A stretch of DNA of 18,653 nt from DASRCB01 sp035653295 (GTDB lineage Bacteria; Acidobacteriota; Terriglobia; Bryobacterales; Bryobacteraceae): the NCBI GenBank assembly GCA_035653295.1, contig DASRCB010000005.1, forward strand, positions 1 through 18,653, written 5' to 3'. How positions within the stretch are numbered: position 1 is the stretch's first letter; each line of letters starts with the position of its first letter. The notes beneath the pieces were generated by a model, which saw only the letters and a list, made by a program, of their open reading frames with translations, ran no database searches and was not told the DNA's origin. The position numbers and the translations under genes were made by a program. Positions 14,218 to 18,653 of the stretch are shown in pieces.

Positions 14218-16668
14218 GTGAAAACCCTGCTGCAGGACCTTCGGTACGCCTGCCGGCTCGCGGTGAAGAGCCCTGGCTTCACCCTGATAGCGGCGCTGAC
14301 GCTGGCCGTGGGCATCGCGGCAAATACGACCGTTTTCAGCTGGATTGACACCATCCTGCTTCGGCCGATTCCGGGCGTGTCGGCGCCGAGTGAACTCGCG
14401 TCGTTCGAGACACTGACGCCGAGCGGCGAGTTCATCACGACCTCATATCTGGATTTCCGGGATTATCGCGACAACCTCAAACTGCTGGCCGGGCTCGCCG
14501 CCGCTCAGCCGCGGCCTTTGAGCGTCGGTCCGGACGAGCGCCCCGAACGAGTCTGGGGCGAACTGGTGTCCGGCAACTACTTCGCCGTCCTGGGCGTGCG
14601 CCCGGTGCTGGGCCGCGCGTTCTCCCGAGAGGAATACGGCGACAAACAGGGCGGCTATCCGGTGGCGGTGATTTCCACCAGCCTGTGGCGCCGCGATTTC
14701 AACAGCGATCCGCGTGTGATCGGGAAGATTCTGCGGGTCAATCGGCAGCAGCTCACGGTTGTGGGCGTCGCGCCCGAGGAGTTTCGCGGCACGATACCCG
14801 GCCTGCAGTTCGAGGTCTGGATTCCGGCGATGATGGGCGCGCAGCTGAACGTCATGCCCGACTGGATGATGAAAGACCGGCAGACGCGCAGTTTCCTGTG
14901 CGTGGCGCGGCTGAAGCCCGGCGTCACGCTGCCGCAGGCCCGGGCGGAAATCGCGGGTCTGGCCGAGCGCATGGCCACAGCCTACGCCGACACCAACACC
15001 GGCATCAGCGCCACGGTGTTGCCCATTTGGAAGTCGCATTTCGGCGCGCAAACGCTGCTGCTCAAGCCGCTGCAAATCCTGATGTTCCTGGGCGGCGTGG
15101 TGCTGCTGATCGTCTGCGCGAACGTAGCGAATCTGCTGCTCGCGCGCGGCGCAGCCCGAAGAAAGGAATTCAGCCTGCGAATGTCGCTCGGAGCACGCCG
15201 CGGCCGGCTGGTGCGGCAGTTGCTGAGTGAAAGCGTCCTCCTTGCCTCGCTCGGCGCAGCGTTCGGCGTTCCGCTTGCCATGTGGATGCGTAGCGCTCTG
15301 GGCTATCTGGTACCGCCGGGCATCCTCCCCATCGTGCTTGATAACGAGTTGAACGGCGACATTCTCGCGTTTACCGTGATCATTTGCGTTCTCGCCTGTG
15401 TCATCTCCGGCATTGCGCCTGCTCTCAGCGCCACTCGGGTCGAGTTGAACGAAGCACTCAACGAGGGTGGGCGCAGCGGAACCGCGGGATCGCAATCCCA
15501 GCGCATGCGCCGCCTGCTGGTGGCTTCCGAAGTGGCGCTGGCGCTGGTGGCCACCATCGGCGCGGCTCTGTTCGCACGCAGTTTCCACCTGGCGCGGCGG
15601 CTCAATCCAGGTTTCGACGCGCAGCACGTTATCGTCTCGCACCTGTACCTCTCGACAGCCGGCTACTCGCTGCCGCAACGCAAAGAGTTCTGCCGGCGGC
15701 TGGCGGACCGCCTCGAGGCGCAGCCCGGAATCGTATCCGCCGTTTACGCGGACATGATCCCGCTCGGCTTCGACACCGGGCCATGGGAGGATCTCCGGAT
15801 TCAGGGCTACACTCCGGGACGCAGCGAGAACATGAAGATCTATCGCAACGTCGTTTCGCCGGGGTATTTCGGTCTGCTGCGAATTCCGATTCTCGACGGC
15901 CGCGATTTCACGGCCCATGATGACGAAAAATCGACGCCGGTAATGATCGTCAACCAGACCTTCGCGAAGCGCTTCGTCGCGGGGCGAAACCCCATCGGAT
16001 ATAAAGTCCACGGCTGGGGTAAATGGTTCACCATTGTCGGACTGGTGCGCGACAGCAAGTACCACACGCCGAACGAGGCGCCGAAACCGTACTTCTACGT
16101 GCCCTTCCGGCAGGTGTACCGCGAGGATCTCGCGATCGCGATCTACGCCCGGACGAGCGGTGACGCCGCCCAGGCCGTGCCGATACTGCGGCGCGAGATC
16201 CAGGCTCTCGATCCGGCCGTCGGTGTATTCGACGCCATGCCGCTGACCGAGTTCATCGAGACATCGCTGTTCCCGCAGAAGGTCGCCGCCTCGCTGCTGA
16301 GCGTGCTGGGAGCGATCGCCCTCGTGTTGGCGGCTGTCGGATTGTACAGCGTAATGGCGTTCATGGTTTCACAGCGCACCCAGGAGATTGGCATTCGGCT
16401 GGCGCTGGGAGCGAGAGCCACCGACGTGCTCGGGATGGTGCTGCGACAGGGGCTGATGCTCACCGGCGTGGGCCTCCTGGCGGGCGTCGCCGCTGCGTTC
16501 GCTGTCACCCGACTCGCGTCGAGTCTGCTGATCGGGGTCAGCGCGACCGATCCTCTGATCTTCGGGTCGGGTGTGCTGTTTCTCACCGCAGTAGCTGTGG
16601 TAGCGGCCCTCGTTCCGGCCTATCGCGCCACACGCGTCGATCCAAATACCGCGCTGCGCTGCCAGTAA
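14218..16668 (+). CDS. ADOP-type ABC transporter permease 2, no prefix domain
   Basis: An 816-residue duplicated permease. It starts directly at MKTLLQDLRYACRLAVKSPG, so the charged prefix of permease 1 is missing. TM1 is near 20-45 (ALTLAVGIAANTTVFS). The first MacB-like domain includes SYLDFRDYRDN and SGNYFAVLGVRPVLGR. FtsX module 1 begins near 283 (CANVANLLLARGAARRKEFSLRMSLGARR). The second unit starts near 430, and FtsX module 2 begins near 692 (QEIGIRLALGARATDVLGMVLRQG), ending RATRVDPNTALRCQ. No ATPase or PadR gene is adjacent. The start is GTG, with AGGG at 14210-14213 ahead of it. It is divergent from MoxR across about 200 nt in which I see no convincing promoter. Confidence 0.93.
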   Translation: MKTLLQDLRYACRLAVKSPGFTLIAALTLAVGIAANTTVFSWIDTILLRPIPGVSAPSELASFETLTPSGEFITTSYLDFRDYRDNLKLLAGLAAAQPRPLSVGPDERPERVWGELVSGNYFAVLGVRPVLGRAFSREEYGDKQGGYPVAVISTSLWRRDFNSDPRVIGKILRVNRQQLTVVGVAPEEFRGTIPGLQFEVWIPAMMGAQLNVMPDWMMKDRQTRSFLCVARLKPGVTLPQARAEIAGLAERMATAYADTNTGISATVLPIWKSHFGAQTLLLKPLQILMFLGGVVLLIVCANVANLLLARGAARRKEFSLRMSLGARRGRLVRQLLSESVLLASLGAAFGVPLAMWMRSALGYLVPPGILPIVLDNELNGDILAFTVIICVLACVISGIAPALSATRVELNEALNEGGRSGTAGSQSQRMRRLLVASEVALALVATIGAALFARSFHLARRLNPGFDAQHVIVSHLYLSTAGYSLPQRKEFCRRLADRLEAQPGIVSAVYADMIPLGFDTGPWEDLRIQGYTPGRSENMKIYRNVVSPGYFGLLRIPILDGRDFTAHDDEKSTPVMIVNQTFAKRFVAGRNPIGYKVHGWGKWFTIVGLVRDSKYHTPNEAPKPYFYVPFRQVYREDLAIAIYARTSGDAAQAVPILRREIQALDPAVGVFDAMPLTEFIETSLFPQKVAASLLSVLGAIALVLAAVGLYSVMAFMVSQRTQEIGIRLALGARATDVLGMVLRQGLMLTGVGLLAGVAAAFAVTRLASSLLIGVSATDPLIFGSGVLFLTAVAVVAALVPAYRATRVDPNTALRCQ

Positions 16669-16700
16669 GCGGATCAGCGGGCTCGTGGCACGATGATCGT

Positions 16701-18653
16701 TTGGAGCGGCTGCCCATTGATGACGCCATTGGCGAAATACTGAAAGCCGTGTCGCGCCACGGAAGCGCGATCGTACAGGCGGCGCCTGGATCGGGCAAAA
16801 CGACGCGGGTTCCGCCGGCGCTGCTGCACTTTGACGGCGAGATCCTGGTGCTGGAGCCGAGGCGAATCGCGGCCCGCATGGCCGCCCGGCGCGTTGCGTT
16901 CGAGCTGGGCGAAGATCCGGGCGGGCTGGTCGGATATCAGGTGCGGTTCGAGAGCGCCTCGGGCGCGCGCACGCGTCTGCGGTACGTTACCGAGGGCATC
17001 CTCGTCCGGCGCATGATGTCCGATCGCACGCTGCGAGGAGTCTCCTGCGTTGTGCTCGACGAGTTTCACGAGCGGCGCATCGATACCGATCTCGCGCTGG
17101 CGCTGCTGCTTCGATTGCGGGAGACGGAAAGGCCCGATCTGAAGCTGCTGATCATGTCGGCCACGCTGGACCCCGCGCCGGTGGCTGCACTTCTTGGAGG
17201 CGCGCCGGCGATAGCATCGGCCGGCCGGGTGCATGAGCTCACGATCGAATATACGCCGTATTCCGCGGCGCCTCTGGAGGAGCAGGTCGCCGCCGCCGTG
17301 GATCGTTCGATGGCGGCCGGAGATGTTCTGGTGTTCCTGCCGGGCGCGGCGGAAATCCGCAGGGCGGCCCGGGCTTGCGCGCGCCTCCCGATCGACACCT
17401 ACATGCTGCACGGCGACATGCCTGCCGACGAACAGAACCGCGCCGTCGAGCCAGCGCCGCGGCGGAAGCTGATCCTTGCTACCAACGTGGCGGAAAGCTC
17501 CATCACCATTCCCGGTGTAACAGTGGTGATCGACAGCGGGCTGGCGCGGGTTGCAGGCGACTCCCCGTGGACTGGTCTGCCGGCGCTCACCGTCCAGCGC
17601 GTGAGCAAAGCATCGGCGCAACAGCGTGCCGGCCGTGCCGCCCGAACCGCTCCTGGCCTCGCGATCCGGCTGTATACGGCGGAAGATTTCGCCCGGCGCC
17701 GCGATCACGACACGCCCGAGATTCTGCGGCGCGAATTAGCGCAGCTGTGCCTCGATCTTCACGCCATGGGCGTGCGAGACGCGGCGGCGCTTCGCTGGCT
17801 GGATCCTCCCCCTGGGCCGGCGATCGATGCCGCCGAAGATCTGTTGCGCCGGCTGGGCGCCTTCGATTGCAATCGCGAGCTGACGAAATCGGGGCGGGCG
17901 ATGGCTGCGCTGCCCGTTCATCCGCGAATCGGCCGCCTGATTGTTGAAGCGGCGCGTCGCGGAGCGGTGTCCGAGGGATGCCGCGCCGCCGCGCTGTTAT
18001 CCTCAGGCGCCCGGCCTGCGAACATCGACCTGCTCCACGCGCTCGAGGCGTCGCCGGACCGTGCCGCCGAGCAGGCGTTCCGGCAATTGCGTTCGCTGGC
18101 GCCGGCAGCAGGGCCGCGCTCCGGCGATCCGGAAGAGGTTCTGGCGCAGGCCGTGCTGCTTGCATTTCCGGATCGCGTCGCACGCCGCCGGGAGGGCGTG
18201 CAGCTCCTGTTCGCGGGCGGCGGCTCGGGCGTTCTCGCGGCGGAAGCGAATGCGCAGTTCATGGTGGCGCTCGATGCGGAGGAGCGCAGCGAGCACGCGC
18301 TCCCTCTGGTGCGGCTGATTTGTTCGATACGCCCGGAGTGGCTGCTCGATTTCTTTCCGGAGCGCATTAGCGAATCCACGCGACTGGAGTGGAATCGGAA
18401 CGGAGAGCGAGTCGAGACCGTAAGTTCTCTGCTTTACGAGAACCTGGTCATCGAAGAAAGTCGCAGCGGAGCGGTGGATCCTGCCGCGGGGGCGGGGATG
18501 CTCGCTGCCAAAGCGATCGAGGCGGGGCTGGAGCGCTTCACAGGCGACGATGAACTCCGGGCGCTCCATGCGCGCATCGACTTCGCCGCGGAGCACGGCG
18601 CGGCGAAACGTCTCGGTGATGCCGATATTGCGGGAGTCGTTGGGAAGGCGGCG
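16701..18653 (+). CDS. hrpB: ATP-dependent helicase HrpB (3' end beyond window)
   Basis: An open frame runs off the window after 651 residues; HrpB proteins are usually somewhat over 800. The N-terminus LPIDDAIGEIL matches the family's LPI start. Walker A is APGSGKTT at 28-35, EPRRIAARMAARRVA is motif Ia, the DEAH-type box is DEFH at 120-123, motif III is SAT at 153-155, and motif V lies in ATNVAESSITIPGV. Motif VI reads QRAGRAAR, with Ala replacing the last Gly. Helicase-associated and HrpB C-terminal domains follow (LAQLCLDLHAMGV, LPVHPRIGRLI). It is a DExH helicase presumed to act on RNA, though its cellular role is poorly defined. No in-frame ATG or GTG exists; TTG at 16701 is the best start, 32 nt after the permease stop. 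Confidence 0.92.
   Translation, partial: MERLPIDDAIGEILKAVSRHGSAIVQAAPGSGKTTRVPPALLHFDGEILVLEPRRIAARMAARRVAFELGEDPGGLVGYQVRFESASGARTRLRYVTEGILVRRMMSDRTLRGVSCVVLDEFHERRIDTDLALALLLRLRETERPDLKLLIMSATLDPAPVAALLGGAPAIASAGRVHELTIEYTPYSAAPLEEQVAAAVDRSMAAGDVLVFLPGAAEIRRAARACARLPIDTYMLHGDMPADEQNRAVEPAPRRKLILATNVAESSITIPGVTVVIDSGLARVAGDSPWTGLPALTVQRVSKASAQQRAGRAARTAPGLAIRLYTAEDFARRRDHDTPEILRRELAQLCLDLHAMGVRDAAALRWLDPPPGPAIDAAEDLLRRLGAFDCNRELTKSGRAMAALPVHPRIGRLIVEAARRGAVSEGCRAAALLSSGARPANIDLLHALEASPDRAAEQAFRQLRSLAPAAGPRSGDPEEVLAQAVLLAFPDRVARRREGVQLLFAGGGSGVLAAEANAQFMVALDAEERSEHALPLVRLICSIRPEWLLDFFPERISESTRLEWNRNGERVETVSSLLYENLVIEESRSGAVDPAAGAGMLAAKAIEAGLERFTGDDELRALHARIDFAAEHGAAKRLGDADIAGVVGKAA

Noticed and set aside
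14443..16065. A 540-codon open frame antisense to ADOP permease 2
   Set aside because: Low-complexity composition without hydrophobic core or motif; it is a shadow of the permease codon bias.

Overview
This high-GC window has strong G/C at third codon positions. It looks like an Acidobacteriota chromosome, most likely near the Bryobacterales/Solibacter group. The main evidence is two very large orphan ABC permeases of the type called acidobacterial duplicated orphan permeases (ADOPs), one with an N-terminal prefix domain and a PadR regulator directly upstream. I found no rRNA, tRNA, CRISPR array, insertion sequence or phage gene.

Layout. Positions 1-914 (+) hold the 3' end of an unidentified gene and a VOC/glyoxalase-fold protein with a Tat-like N-terminus. 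Positions 928-4000 (+) hold a PadR regulator, apparently transcribed without a leader, and ADOP permease 1. Positions 4001-4183 lie between convergent genes and hold a strikingly nested inverted repeat plus a possible 28-residue ORF on the minus strand. Positions 4184-6416 (-) hold a small conserved-looking protein followed by an exported S9-family prolyl-oligopeptidase-like peptidase. Positions 6417-6678 are a divergent intergenic region with two adjacent hairpins.

Positions 6679-11942 (+) form a tightly overlapping four-gene cassette: ABC ATPase, 850-residue FtsX/MacB-type permease, exported LolA-like protein, and outer-membrane beta-barrel resembling DUF1302. Together they look like a complete inner-membrane-to-outer-membrane export or lipid-trafficking route. 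This is the best candidate for an undescribed system here. Positions 11950-14020 (-) hold a MoxR AAA ATPase followed by a divergent YchF/DUF933-type P-loop protein. The YchF stop codon lies 7 nt from the stop of the convergent barrel gene, and both reading directions share a hairpin. Positions 14218-18653 (+) hold ADOP permease 2, without prefix domain or PadR, and then an ATP-dependent helicase HrpB that runs off the window.

Most boundaries are well supported by reading frames and family motifs. Functional assignments for the cassette's substrate, the small proteins and the non-coding structures are inferences from sequence alone.
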